Origin: Andalucia godoyi
Lineage: Eukaryota > Discoba > Jakobea > Jakobida > Andaluciidae
DNA length: 64,000 nt
NCBI GenBank assembly: GCA_009859145.1
Contig: VRVR01000004.1
Location: 124,001 to 188,000 of the forward strand
Direction of reading: 5' to 3'
A model generated the notes under the pieces. That model was not told where the DNA came from. It ran no database searches and worked only from the letters and a program-made list of their open reading frames with translations. The stretch's first letter is position 1, and each line of letters begins with the position of its first letter. Positions 19,993 through 31,026 of this stretch are shown one piece after another. The position numbers and the translations under genes are program-made.

Positions 19993-21693
19993 ATGTCGTT
20001 TTCTGCGAATGTGGAACGTCTTTCTGAATTGCCGTTCAGTGTTTGGATCCACATTGTCGATTTTCTTGATGGTACGTCGCTTGCTAGAACCGCGTGTACG
20101 TTGCGTGTAGCGGATGCCGTGCTTGGGCAAAACTCGGAAGATCGCTGGAAACGATGTCTTCAAGCACAGTTTCGATATTTCCGCGTTTTTGACTCTTTTG
20201 AAAAGACATTTGTTCGCAAAGTGACCGAATGGAGAGCACATCCGAAACAGAGAGGCTTTCTTGTGCAGATCAAATCCCTACCATTTCGAGCATACATACA
20301 GTGCTTGGAGGATTCATCATTGGGCGATAAGATGGCACGCTCGGCCGCCACCACCACCGTGACCTCTCCTGCAATGGATGCTGGATTCAAGCTGATGTTT
20401 ACTTCGGAAATCGGCATGGGGTCCACGGTGCTGTACCCTTCGCACTGTGGCCGTTTTGTTGCGTTCACTGCAGACGACGGGCTTACGGGATTTCACAGAT
20501 TGCGCGTGTACGACGTTTTAAAGGAGTGTGTGGTCCATGAATGCGATCCAACAGATGCAGAGCCGTTCTACCTTCACTGGTCTCCAGATTCGACGTTTCT
20601 TGTCGGTCTTACTCCAGACAGCGAAGTCACTGTGCGAGCGCACGTCTTTGACATTTACCACGGAAAGGTGTTTCCGTTTCTCGGCGGCTCCCCAATCTTT
20701 TTCTCCTTTTCCCCATCTAATTTGAATGTGGTCTGGGAAATGTCTCTTTCTGCGTACCGCATCCTGGCACCGCTGTCACAGCCGTTGCAGACGTCGACAG
20801 CCGAAAGCAGCAATGGTTGCGATTGGCATCGCGGTCAGGAGATTGCCGATGTTCGGCCGGAGAACAAGGGCATGCCCGTCCCATTCTGGGTAGAGCCACG
20901 CATTGTAATCTTCGGGGTTCAAGAAGACCCCATGGGAGATCGAAACAAGCTTGTTGAGTTTGATCCTTATACCCAGAAAGAAATTCGTTGTTTGATGAGC
21001 TCAACTTGTGAGTTCTTTGGGACAACAGCGCTGAATGGCGGGCAGTTTGTCGCTGTGCTTGTCGCATTGGATGGTGACCCTCACTCGGTTGCCGTGTACA
21101 TTCTTGATCGACGCAGTACATGGAAAGATCCAGGGGAGTCGTCTTGTCCCTCGGGAACGGATGCGCCTGCCTTGTTTGCAGACGGTCTGCTGACTGCATA
21201 TGTTCCGTGTTGGAAGATTCCCGTTTCACAACATTTCCGAGGCACATGGCACTTTTTCTCTCCTGACGGAACGATGTTTGCTTCGTTTGACACTCTTGGA
21301 TGTCCCGTAGTAGTGGACTGTGTCCACAAGACCGTGCATCGTCTCCTAGAAAAGTTTGAGCTGCATCGATTTTACTGCCTGACGTTTAGCATGTTTTATC
21401 AGCAATTTAGTCAGTCCGTGTCTGTGTGGAGTCCCGATTCTGCAGAGTTTGTGTTTGTCGCTTCTGCTTGCATTTCGACGCATCAGCATCCTGGTTTCGA
21501 AAGATGTCCGGACAGAGTGATTCGAGGCCCTGTTGGCGGATACAAGATTGCTGTGAAGCGCGCGGCCGGTGGTCGAGTTGAGGGGCTGTCCTTCTCCTTC
21601 ATCCCGCACACCGACGACCTCACAAACTACATTGGGTACCCACGAATCGTGGACGACGCGTACTTTCCTCCGTTCTTCTCGCATTCTGGTTGA
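19993..21693 (+). CDS. F-box protein with beta-propeller-like repeats
   Basis: The 566-residue protein starts MSFSANVERLSELPFSVWIH, where residues 10-50 fit an F-box (L-x-x-LP-x-x-x-W-x-x-I-x-x-F-L). The rest is beta-rich with repeated W/F-S-P-D motifs typical of degenerate propeller blades: YLHWSPDSTFLVG, FFSFSPSNLNVVW, HFFSPDGTMFASF and SVWSPDSAEFVFV. F-box proteins link substrates to SCF ubiquitin ligases through SKP1; the propeller would bind the substrate. The upstream in-frame TTG at 19975 is ignored in favour of the ATG. The stop is followed by AATAAA at 21769. Confidence 0.65.
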   Translation: MSFSANVERLSELPFSVWIHIVDFLDGTSLARTACTLRVADAVLGQNSEDRWKRCLQAQFRYFRVFDSFEKTFVRKVTEWRAHPKQRGFLVQIKSLPFRAYIQCLEDSSLGDKMARSAATTTVTSPAMDAGFKLMFTSEIGMGSTVLYPSHCGRFVAFTADDGLTGFHRLRVYDVLKECVVHECDPTDAEPFYLHWSPDSTFLVGLTPDSEVTVRAHVFDIYHGKVFPFLGGSPIFFSFSPSNLNVVWEMSLSAYRILAPLSQPLQTSTAESSNGCDWHRGQEIADVRPENKGMPVPFWVEPRIVIFGVQEDPMGDRNKLVEFDPYTQKEIRCLMSSTCEFFGTTALNGGQFVAVLVALDGDPHSVAVYILDRRSTWKDPGESSCPSGTDAPALFADGLLTAYVPCWKIPVSQHFRGTWHFFSPDGTMFASFDTLGCPVVVDCVHKTVHRLLEKFELHRFYCLTFSMFYQQFSQSVSVWSPDSAEFVFVASACISTHQHPGFERCPDRVIRGPVGGYKIAVKRAAGGRVEGLSFSFIPHTDDLTNYIGYPRIVDDAYFPPFFSHSG

Positions 21694-21768
21694 GAGTGCC
21701 TGAACAGTGTTATGAGGACGTAGCATGGTCTTTCGTCAATTCGACCAATTTGTTTCATGTAATTCTCG

Positions 21769-21774
21769 AATAAA
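21769..21774 (+). terminator. Polyadenylation signal of the F-box gene
   Basis: AATAAA lies about 75 bp after the F-box stop codon and is followed by a GT-rich stretch (cgtgtgtggatgtgg), the usual downstream element. Confidence 0.5.
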
Positions 21775-21969
21775 ACGTGCGCACCCTGTCGTGTGTGGAT
21801 GTGGGTCTCGGGGCGGTGTTGGTGTTGTACCTGCTTCCCTCTCTCTCTCTCTCTCCATCATTTTTCATTTACCGTTCGAGACCCCACACACACACACACT
21901 CGACGTATTCAAAAAGAAGAAGAAAAAAACCGGAAGCAATGATATATGCAAAAATTAGACTTAAAGGCT

Positions 21970-23200
21970 CTAAATTGGTACAACATCCACGGCAGGAGAC
22001 TCCACACTGTCGTCCGTGTTCTCAGCGACGGTTGTGGTTCTCGCGGCAGCCGGTTCGTTAACTGCGTAGGATTGATCGACAGGAACCGCAAAGTGCACAT
22101 CACCTGGCGCTAGTGGCATTGCAGAATTCGGAGACACTGATTCCGCAAGTGCAACATCGTCGTTCTTGTCTACCACTTCAGAAAACGGGATTTCTCGAGT
22201 GATGGACTCGACACTGGCTATCTGTAATGCCGCCAACATCATAAACGGCAGCATCGAGCATATCTGCATAATGAGCCCTGCAAGATACAGCTTGAGTGCG
22301 CTGTCCGCTTCGCTGCCCGTAATGAACTTGTCATCCCTGAGATACCGCAGTGTTTCGTACGAGTACAGGTACTGCATGATGCAGTAGACCGCGGCAACGG
22401 GGGACACGACCAGCAGATCGCGGGACTGCAAAATGGCTCCAAAGGTCAGGGAAAACCCAGAAACAAGACCCCAAAAAGGTGGCGCAACTTCTGTTGACAT
22501 GACTCCCGCTAGATACGATGCATCCGGCGTGACAATCCCGATGAGTCCCACAACAAACCCAATTGCGTTGAGACAGCAAAAGAAAAGGAACGTCCAGAAC
22601 CACATGCTTGAAACAGTCGGTGTTCGACTGCCAAATCGAAGGTCCTCCAAACACACAATCAGCCCGACGAGTAGCGAAAAGATCTGAATTCCAGCGCCCG
22701 CATACGCCACAGATGCATCCACACTGTCGTGCAAGAGCGCACCATAACAGTTTTGTTTTGAAGACTTGCACAGATCCGCTTGTCTGACAAATCCCATGTT
22801 TCCAATATAGAATGGAAAGTTGAGAATTGCTGCAATCACCGAAAGAACCATCAATGCCCGGAATCCACTCGAACGGGTATATGCAAATCCAACAAGTGAC
22901 AAAAACGACCAAAACGGCGGAACCCACATATACGAGTATTTCTGCAGATCTTGCATCCCATACAAGAACAAGATAAGTCCAATCTAGCCCCCACTCAGTT
23001 ATGAAGACGACGACTACATTAGCAAACAAGGCATACCAGAATCCAAAAGAAGAAGAAGAAGAAGAAGAAGAAGAAGAAGAAAGGATGCAGGAGAGAGACC
23101 AAAGCAAAAAAAGAACACAAAAACATACGACATTCACAACAGCCATTACTGCTGGAGGCAAAAAAGATTTTGCACTTTGGTGAACGACTGGATTTTCCAT
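21970..23200 (-). CDS. Multipass membrane protein, two exons, unknown function
   Basis: Exons 23200-23129 and 22983-21970 join in frame across a 145-nt intron (donor GTATGT, acceptor ctag) that carries a GAA/TTC microsatellite. The 361-residue product has about eight hydrophobic spans, the first made only after splicing (AVMAVVNV plus IGLILFLYG). Others include FLSLVGFAY, ALMVLSVIAAILNFPFYIG, IQIFSLLVGLIVCL, FLFFCCLNAIGFVVGLIGIV and PFMMLAALQIA. A soluble acidic tail of about 70 residues follows. I do not recognise the family; no transporter or channel signature is visible. Confidence 0.65.
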
Positions 23201-23592
23201 TGCTGAATTGGGTGTCCGTCTGTGCTTTCCAATCAATAAAATGTTCACTCCGTGTTGCACTGAGACAAGTACAAACACCATCTCTCCAACGAAGAATGTC
23301 TGTGTTCAGAGTGACAACGCATATGTTGGATTTCGAAACACGGAAGTCCGGCACTGGAATGGAAGTCGATTGCTGTCGACATTCCACAAGAACGTTAACT
23401 TTTGTTTATGCAGTTCTCTCCTTCGACAGAAAACGTTTTTCATTATTTATTTATTTATTAATATTTATTTATTTGGACTTTGGAAGTTTTTTGGCGCAGT
23501 TTTGGAATCATCTCTGTTTCTAGGAACAGCAATACTTGCAGATATTGTATTGCGTACACACACCATACCAAGAACGAGGAAGAAAGAAGACA

Positions 23593-23727
23593 ATGGCGTT
23601 CGTATCAGACACTCCTCAGATTATTCGCCAGCTCAAATTCGACGACGTCCAGGAGTCGGATCCAAGAGATCTGATCTGCAAATTCGAAACGTATGCTTTG
23701 TTTATTTGATTGTTTGTGGTTTACTTG

Positions 23728-23759
<32 letters not shown>

Positions 23760-25431
23760 GGTGGTGTTGTTGTTTTTCTTTGCTTTTTTTTTTGGAAGCT
23801 TTTGTCAAATGTTCCTCATATCACATTTATATACTGATGGATTCCACCGCTGTTAGGGACTCCAAGTTTTACGAAGAGCAGCTGGCGTGCTTGAACTCCA
23901 TCCGATTGGTTCTGGATGCTCCCAAAGACCGCTCAAGTCTGTTTGAACTTGCGAAAATCAAAGTATGTTTTCTCCTCCTCATGGTTCTTCTGTCCTTTTC
24001 AATGCGACGCACTTCACGCCTGTCTTTTTTTGTGATTTCTAACATCATGCTCGCTACCATAATCGTTGGGCGGGAAAAAATATACGTATGTAGAACCAAA
24101 TTTCCGAGTGGAAGCAGGTCTATCTCGACGCAGAGACGAAGCAGCAGGTGCTGGAAGCACTGTTGGTGGCGGATGTCATTGAGGATGTTCCAGCGGAACT
24201 GTTGCAGCAGGTCGAAGAGGAGCTCAAAAAGTCCAAGAAGTCTCTGAAGGAGATAAAGGTTCGATCCAATGAAGTTTCCGCAAAACTTGAGAATCTTGTT
24301 CAGGCGTTGACCGAACGTATGTATTTTTATCATCTCCACCAATGTCGGTTTCATGACAGCATAAGTTCTCTGCTTTTATTTGCTCTTTAATCGATGCTAA
24401 TGAGTAATGGCTTTGCGTTTCTTTTGCGTTGCAACTTTGTTGATGTAGTGTATGATTCTTTCGAAGAAGCGAAAAAATTGTTTGATGCAAAAGTAGCCGA
24501 GCTTCAGAGAATGTCGTTAGGTGAACAAGATGGGAAGGCGACGGCGTACGCCTGCGATGTGTCCTCGAACATTCCCAGTTCTGCAGAAATGGAAAAGTTT
24601 CGTCAAGGTGCGCTGGCGGATATCCGCCATTGGACGTCGCAAAATCAAAAGCTGGAAGCAGAAGCATCGAATCTTCGCGGAATGATCGTGTCTGTGCAGA
24701 AGCAGCAGCAAAGTGCGCAAACTCTACTTTCGTCGCGCAAAGTCGAACTAACTGCACTTTCTGCACAACAAGTAGAGCTGATGCAGGAAGCCAAGTTCGC
24801 AAAGTCGTCGATTGAAGAAAGCAGCCGAATGCGGGCGGTCGTGCAGCAAATGACGGGGATTACGCTTCTCTCAACCGATGATCAGTCGTTCACTTTTTGC
24901 GTCTCCTCGGTTGTGAAGACGCGGACGGAGTCGTTTGTAGTGCGCATCGCACTGAATCCACGCACCGCAGAGTTGGTTTCTGCATCCGTACTGTCATTCC
25001 TCGAAGGATCCGCAGCAGCGTCAAGTATGAGCCCTTCCATGCTGGGACTCGGCGACCTTGTGAAGGAAGCTGCCTCTCGTGAAAACGATCTTGCATCCTT
25101 TCTCCGCGAAGCTCGGCATCGATTCCGGTGTGGTATTCTTCGCCAGGATATCTACGACGCACTGAGCTCGCGTTATGCAATCCAGGGAAACCCGTTCGAA
25201 AACAGCGTCTCGGTTACGTTCTTGACGGGCTCTTCTGCGATCCTGAGCGTCCCTAAAGATTTTCCCGTTGTCCACACTGCCAAGGAAAAGATCGCGGTTG
25301 CATCCGTCAAGATGCGCGATGGACGCATCGAAACCCCCGTGACCTCACAGCGGCTTGCCACCATCAACGCCGATCCCAAAACGTCTGATATCCTCGTTCT
25401 CATCTCTGAGCTTTCTCGATTCTGCCTCTAA
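23593..25431 (+). CDS. Coiled-coil protein with possible tandem RWD end (kinetochore-like)
   Basis: Four exons (23593-23690, 23857-23962, 24094-24316, 24449-25431) keep one frame and give 469 residues. Donors are GTATGC, GTATGT and GTATGT; introns are 131-166 nt. Residues about 80-270 are heptad-rich coiled coil (EELKKSKKSLKEIKVRSNEV, QSAQTLLSSRKVELTALSAQ). Two short alpha/beta modules follow: TGITLLSTDDQSFTFCV with VVRIALNPRTAELVSASV, and ENSVSVTFLTGSSAILSVP. A coiled coil ending in two RWD-like folds is how KNL1 and the Spc24/Spc25 group end. This is fold-style inference only; a HAUS or other spindle protein is also possible. Confidence 0.5.
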
Positions 25432-25578
25432 TTTTTACTCGAAACAGCGCCACCAGATCCTCAACCGCAGCAGCAGTAGCAATAACAATCCACACTGTAA
25501 CTTGTAAACTAAGCCCTTCAGGAGCCAGGACAGTTGCTTGCTGGTCGTTGTGTTGCTACTACTAACTTTTTACAAAGC

Positions 25579-26031
25579 CTACTGGAGTTTCTTAATAGAG
25601 TCCAACCACGCATCCAGCTGGGGTTTCGGCAAGACTCCGACAAACGAGTTCACCACTTTTCCCTTGTGCATCAGAAGAACCGTGGGCACCGCTTCGATGC
25701 GGAACTTGTCCGACGTGTCTGGGCAATGGTCAATGTTAACCTTTGCAAGCACAAACTGGCCCTTGGCAGCCTCGGCAGCCTGAGTTAGCAGCGGCGTGAG
25801 CATTCTGCATGGGCCGCACCAATTAGCGTAAAAATCCACAAGAACGGGCTTGCTGGAATCCACCACCGCGCTCTGGAACGTCGCGTCCGTCACCTCCACG
25901 ACCACTCCATTACCGCTCGTAGTCGGCCCACTCGTCGCGGCCCATCGCTTGATTACAGCAGGTGCCAAAATATTCGACATAAACAACCGCGGCGTTACTG
26001 CTCTTGGCGAAATTCGGAAAATCGCATTCAT
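25579..26031 (-). CDS. Mitochondrial-type thioredoxin
   Basis: The 150-residue protein has a thioredoxin fold with the redox motif WCGPC at 71-75, preceded by KPVLVDFYAN and followed by the cis-proline strand VPTVLLMHKGK. The first 35-40 residues (MNAIFRISPRAVTPRLFMSN) are basic, lack acids and resemble a mitochondrial presequence, so matrix location is likely. Trx2-type proteins reduce disulfides of peroxiredoxins and metabolic enzymes. The ATG at 26031 was chosen over a GTG 15 bases upstream. It is convergent with the coiled-coil gene, 147 bp apart. Confidence 0.88.
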   Translation of the reverse strand: MNAIFRISPRAVTPRLFMSNILAPAVIKRWAATSGPTTSGNGVVVEVTDATFQSAVVDSSKPVLVDFYANWCGPCRMLTPLLTQAAEAAKGQFVLAKVNIDHCPDTSDKFRIEAVPTVLLMHKGKVVNSFVGVLPKPQLDAWLDSIKKLQ

Positions 26032-26499
26032 TTCTGTTTTCACCAAAAAACTAAAAATCCCCAGACAAAATTAATTAATTTGATGAGAAAGTCGTTCAAT
26101 AAAGAATAGAGAAAAAAACGAAAGAAAAACGGAAAAAGAAAGAAAACATCAAGTTCGACTTCATTAACAGGACTCATCAAAAGAAAGCGAGGTTTACAGT
26201 AACCCAATGTTGTCGTTTTTATTACAGGCGGTGGTCCACACCAATTTTTGTGCACGAAGCGTGGCCAACCATCACTGACCAATCCGAGCATGCAGCCTTG
26301 CAGCGGAACCGGAAAGCGTTTCTTTCAAAGAAATATTGCGCGCGCCATCCAGACGTGCGCCAATGACGGTGGACTGGCATAAATGAAAAGGAGCGGACAT
26401 AATAACAGCATCTAAAAGCTTTGGATAAGTAGAGCAAAGAAAGGAAAAGTAGAGATGGCAAAGTACGGGGGAGAATGAGGTTTGCTGATCCACGCAGTA

Positions 26500-26943
26500 C
26501 GCCTACACTATACACTGAATATGCATGTCTATTCGTAGATATGCATATCCAATCTTGCATCCCGTTGCCGGGAAGGGGATAGGCCCCAACACGCCTCACG
26601 GTGTTCTTCAGATAGATGATCCGCGCTCCGTTCCCAATCTCGATCAATATGTGAGCTGCACGCGGGACATGCAAACACTTTGCTTCCGCCGCTCGCGATA
26701 CTCGGTCGCCTTATGGAACAAACGTTGCAAAAAGAACGAATGATAGAATTGATGGCTACGGATGCTGCGTTAAATCGTGTCGAAAATGCGGAGCCTGTGT
26801 CACCGGCTGAATTTTGGCCGAGCGTGCGTAAGCACGAATTCCTGTGAAGCAAACGTGCTGGTGTCGGCCAGTATCGGCGGTGTCTGTTTATGGATGCTTC
26901 CTTCCGTATGCATGACAATGACGTGTTATTATTATTCAACGGC
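26500..26943 (-). mobile_element. Fanzor-derived element, copy B
   Basis: Read on the minus strand it starts ccgttgaataataataac, has the subterminal ggccga/tcggcc and cgtgc/gcacg palindromes, and ends gtgtatagtgtaggcg, as in copies A, C and D. Coding traces are from the zinc ribbon onward: GSKVFACPACSS then IDRD, where an extra G shifts the frame so that ARIIYLKNTVRRVG continues in +1. The segment upstream of the ribbon is deleted (a gagcg-to-gcggaagc junction). It lies upstream of the coiled-coil gene at 27.1 kb. Confidence 0.7.
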
Positions 26944-27089
26944 AGTTTTCTGTTTTGCCTTTGTTTGAAATTTGCACTTTCATTCCCAAGTATATATATA
27001 TATATATGTATATACCAATTTGATTTTGAGTTTTGTGTTTTTAAAAGAATAGTATACAAAGCGTGCGTTTGTGAAAAAAGAAGACGGGG

Positions 27090-28813
27090 ATGCCTGGATC
27101 AGACGCAGAGTTGGTGAGACCGCCTGTTCCACCTTCTGCGGTAGTCGCTCGAGTGCAATCCTCTTATTACTATGCACCTCCGCTGCCAGAGTCTGCATAT
27201 CTCCTCCAGCAAGGTAATCCTCAACATCCGCAATCTGTGGACACTGCGGCCAATCCGTATTTCCATTCCAGTATATCGTTTTCACCGGTGTCGACGAACG
27301 GGCTTGTGCTGATTCGCCAATTACCTTCCGACACAGATAGCCATACTTATAATGGCAGCAGCAGTGGTGTTAGTGGTTCGGTTTCTGCTTCTGCGAGCAA
27401 TGTGAAGAATGCGGATGGCTCTCCGGCTAAGATGGTTACTGTCCAACATCGTCCACTCACGTATGAAGAACTTGTAGATGTGAACTTCCGGTTGGAGTAT
27501 GAATATCAGAGAAAACTGGATCTGTTGATGAAGCGGTACGAACAAGAAGCAGTCAACAAGATGGATGCGATTTTGGAAGATGTGAAGCGCGAAAAGAGGT
27601 CTTGGGAAGAAAGAGAAATCAGCTTGTTTCAAACAATTGACCATCTGAAATATCTCTTACTGATTGAAAGAAATAGAACGCAGTTTCTCTCTTCGTCGTC
27701 ATCAGCCGCATCATCAGCCGCACAGCCGCAACAACGACTGCTCCGAGTTCCGAGTATTCGATTTCTTCACCGTCGAAGAAGACAGAGCATTTCGCACTTT
27801 CAAATCAGCATAGCCATCACAGTCAAAGTCAAAGTCATAGTCATCCAGTATCGGGAAGCCCATTGAGATCAAGAGACGCGTCACGCAGGCAGAGCACAGC
27901 TTCGGATATTCCGGCTTCTCCGCATGCTGATGATCACTGGACGTACCGTGAATCCATATTGTATCGATTGATCCGCGATAAGGATGCCGAGATTTTCCGG
28001 CTTCTTGAATTCAAACAGCGACTGGAAAGTGTCGATGCGAAGTGGGACAGCGAAAGAGAAGAACATGCCACACAACTCAGGAAAGTTGCAGAGGATCTTT
28101 CGGCGGCTCATTTATGCAAAATCGAAGAATTGGCCGCGAAACACGCACAGGAAATCGCTGATAAGGACGCAGAAACCAGCAAGAAAGATGCAGTGCATGC
28201 CGAGGCTGTTACAGAGTATGAGAAGAGAATTGGAGTGTTCGAGGAAACGATCGAATCCATGGTCGATGACTTGGCTGTGGATGTGAATCAGATGATTGCG
28301 CAGGCTGTCGAAGTACAGAGAGCCGAGTACGTTGGAGCCATCCAAGAGCAGTTGGAGTATATTCAGTACCTCCATGGACTCTTGGGATACAGTCCAAAAG
28401 AAACCACTGCTGATGCTGATGCTGATGCTGGGACAGATGCTGGCGCAAATGCCCATACAGATACTGCACAATCATCTGCGGACCGCGCGGATTCTGACGT
28501 GGATAAGGGCAGCGATAGTCATAGTGACGCAGCGTGCGGGGTTGTACAGAACACGGACGACGATAAGAAAGATGAAATGGTACATGAGGCCGCTGCCGAT
28601 ACAGCACCACTAGCGCCACAGTCGCAGTCACAGCTTGCAGATTCGACGGAAAACAGTGCTGCAAACAACCCAGAGATGGCATCATCATCCGATGGAAATG
28701 GTTCCGGAGACGTGTCAACTGAAATCAGCACTTCGTCGACGACTTCCGATGGTGACGCAGAAGACGCGGATTTTGACGGGTCGTTTTCTTGGATGAGCGG
28801 CGCCGCCACGTGA
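27090..28813 (+). CDS. Coiled-coil protein, apparent frameshift near 27.7 kb
   Basis: Two open frames overlap: 27090-27866 and a second frame open from about 27675 to 28813. Both read as one protein style: a Pro/Ser-rich N-terminus, a helix YQRKLDLLMKRYEQEAVNK, a Ser/His-rich linker, a coiled coil (ESILYRLIRDKDAEIFRLLE and on to about 28400), and an Asp/Ala/Ser-rich tail. The frame must change between about 27675 and 27720, in a TCAGCCGCA-like repeat, by one base. No plausible intron lies there, so it is either a sequencing or assembly slip or a true mutation. No family is recognised. Confidence 0.55.
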
Positions 28814-28950
28814 GTTTCCATAGTGAACAACTTTTCTCTTTTCTTTTTTTTATTTTGGTCTCTGGGTACTCAGTAGTGATCAAAAGTTCAAAATGCTTCG
28901 TATTGCATTATCGATAATTTAATTTTCTTTTTGTTTTGGGGCTTGTTGTG

Positions 28951-30339
28951 CTACACACTGGATCCGCCGCCAGTCAATATTAGAGCGGCCGACAGTGCGT
29001 ACGCAATGATGAGAAACGTGACCGAGAGCACATCGACAGTGCGAGTCATCTTCAGCTTTTTCTTTCGGTTGTTGCGGATTTTCGAGTATGTTTCATATGA
29101 AGATACAAAATCCTTCTTGGCCTCATCAACTTGGTTGATCGGTGGCAATCGCATTTCCGATCCTCTGTTTCGTGCCTGCTCCTTTTGAGGGTCGTCTTTA
29201 AGCAGGGGTGAGTCCGGTGCAACTCTTCTCATCGGCTCGACACTCATGCCGCGAGGTGTCAACCCTGGCAACGGATTCTTTTCCGTGCTCGGATGGCCTC
29301 TCTCGGACATAGGGCCGTGTGTTTCTGCATTTTTCGCTTCCGAAATCTGCAACACCATTTCCGCGTGCTCGTCTCTCTTCTCGTGTGTGTAGAACACTAG
29401 ATAGTTGACTGCGTGTACAGCCATACACGCAAACACGGTCAGATACGAGAGTTGCATGAACGAGTCGATCCGAGTGCTGTATGCAACCTTTGGAAGATCC
29501 TGCGACGCTATAAACAAGTAAGATATAATTGCCAAGAATACCGTAATCGAGCCCATCATTCGATCGGCCTCGTCAACTTCAAGCGCAAAGCACAGGAAGC
29601 CCATCATCACCAGCACCACGACACCAATGACGAATTTGGACAAGTAGTATCCAGGATCTCTCTTCACGACAATTGCATATCGCAATCGGGAATATGAAGC
29701 CTTGAAAAGAGTGTAGTAATAATCTAATTCATCGGCTGCATTGCGCTGAATCGTCCAACTCTGCACTTCAAATCCAGGAGGAAGCACACCCGCCGGGGGC
29801 AAGTTTGCCGGCAACACGACAAACTTCATTTGGGAACTTGTCCAAATCGCCGACTCTACAATGATGAAAATAGTCTGTGTGTCAAATGGAAAGTCACGCA
29901 GATTCATGTCCACCAGAAAATCGCCCTTGAACCGGAAGTCCCCCTGGACCCATGGACCCACTGTGTTTGGAGCATTCGGATCCCCCGCAGAATAACCAAG
30001 CAGATCATCGGGCTGAGAAGCATGCACTTGATACGGCGAATCAATCGTCTGCTCCGGAGTCCCCACAACGTTAATCATCTCTATGTAAGGATTGAAGTGC
30101 GTCACCGGGTCGTATTCCAGCGTCTGATTATCAATCGTCGGATCATTCCAAAACACCTCCAAATAAAAATCAGCATTAAACGTCTGCTCAACTCCATTGA
30201 TTTTCTGTAGCATGTTGAAATACACTTTTGTGTACACGTTCAGTGTCTCATAAGGCGGAGCAACCTGTGAAACAACCCTCAGCATCCCAAAGCACCCAAT
30301 CCACACAAACGCCGTTATCAAAAAATACTTGAATTCCAT
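28951..30339 (-). CDS. Pentameric ligand-gated ion channel subunit lacking the Cys-loop cysteines
   Basis: The 462-residue protein starts with a hydrophobic signal sequence. An extracellular beta-sandwich holds the loop NLRDFPFDTQTIFIIVESA, followed by four membrane helices: YYLSKFVIGVVVLVMMGFLC (M1), MMGSITVFLAIISYLFIASQ (M2), LSYLTVFACMAVHAVNYLVF (M3) and VLSVTFLIIAYALSAALIL (M4). FPFDTQ is the family signature, but neither cysteine of the eukaryotic Cys loop is present, as in the prokaryotic channels GLIC and ELIC. A long cytoplasmic M3-M4 loop (about 110 residues), a eukaryotic feature, is present. Ligand and ion selectivity cannot be read from the sequence. Confidence 0.8.
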   Translation of the reverse strand: MEFKYFLITAFVWIGCFGMLRVVSQVAPPYETLNVYTKVYFNMLQKINGVEQTFNADFYLEVFWNDPTIDNQTLEYDPVTHFNPYIEMINVVGTPEQTIDSPYQVHASQPDDLLGYSAGDPNAPNTVGPWVQGDFRFKGDFLVDMNLRDFPFDTQTIFIIVESAIWTSSQMKFVVLPANLPPAGVLPPGFEVQSWTIQRNAADELDYYYTLFKASYSRLRYAIVVKRDPGYYLSKFVIGVVVLVMMGFLCFALEVDEADRMMGSITVFLAIISYLFIASQDLPKVAYSTRIDSFMQLSYLTVFACMAVHAVNYLVFYTHEKRDEHAEMVLQISEAKNAETHGPMSERGHPSTEKNPLPGLTPRGMSVEPMRRVAPDSPLLKDDPQKEQARNRGSEMRLPPINQVDEAKKDFVSSYETYSKIRNNRKKKLKMTRTVDVLSVTFLIIAYALSAALILTGGGSSV

Positions 30340-30483
30340 TTTCTACTGTTCCACATACTTCGCTGCCTCCATTCAAAGTATCTCAACAAATGCAGCACGA
30401 ACAATACACAGCAACAACACTCTGAATGGCCAAAATCGGAACATCAACAATTATCAAAAGACAAAAAAGACAAAAACCGATCA

Positions 30484-30982
30484 AGCCGTTGAATAATGAC
30501 ACGTCATTGTCCGATACTGGCCGACACCAGCACGTTTGTTTCACAGGGGAATTCGTGCTTACGCACGCTCGGCCAAAATTCAGTCTGCGACACAGGCTCC
30601 GTATTTTCGACACTCTTGAACGCAGCATCCGTAGCCATCTATTCTATCATTCGCTGGTTTCGCTTTTTGGTTTCACTTTTTGCAACGTTTGTTCCATAAG
30701 GCGACCGAGTATCGCGAGCGCCATGTTGCCATCGTGACGGAGGAGTACACGTCCAAAACGTGCGGGCGCTGCGGTGAGATCCATGCACGTCGAGGCGGAA
30801 GCAAAGTGTTTGCATGTCCCGCGTGCAGCTCACCGATTGATCGAGATTGGGAACGGAGCACGGAACATCTATCTGAAGAACACCGTGAGGCGTGTTGGGG
30901 CCTATCCCCTTCCCGGCAACGGGATGCAAGATTGGATATGCATACCTTCGATTAGACATGCATGTTCAGTGTATAGTGCAGG
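30484..30982 (+). mobile_element. Fanzor-derived element, copy C (best-preserved zinc ribbon of its family)
   Basis: It starts aagccgttgaataatgac and ends gtgtatagtgcaggc. Coding traces give EYRERHVAIVTEEYTSKTCG, RCGEIHARRGGSKVFACPAC and SSPIDRDW, the canonical TnpB/Fanzor zinc ribbon (CxxC...CxxC) and RuvC-III entry. An extra G after GATTGG shifts the canonical NGARNIYLKN into the +1 frame. The rest of the nuclease is deleted. A palindrome at about 30519-30574 (ggccga...tcggcc enclosing cgtgc-ttac-gcacg) marks the 5' part, and a 26-nt palindrome at 30938-30963 marks the 3' part. Confidence 0.75.
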
Positions 30983-31026
30983 CTGGTCTTAGTGTGTTTT
31001 ATTTCGTTTTCATCGTCATAGCAAAA

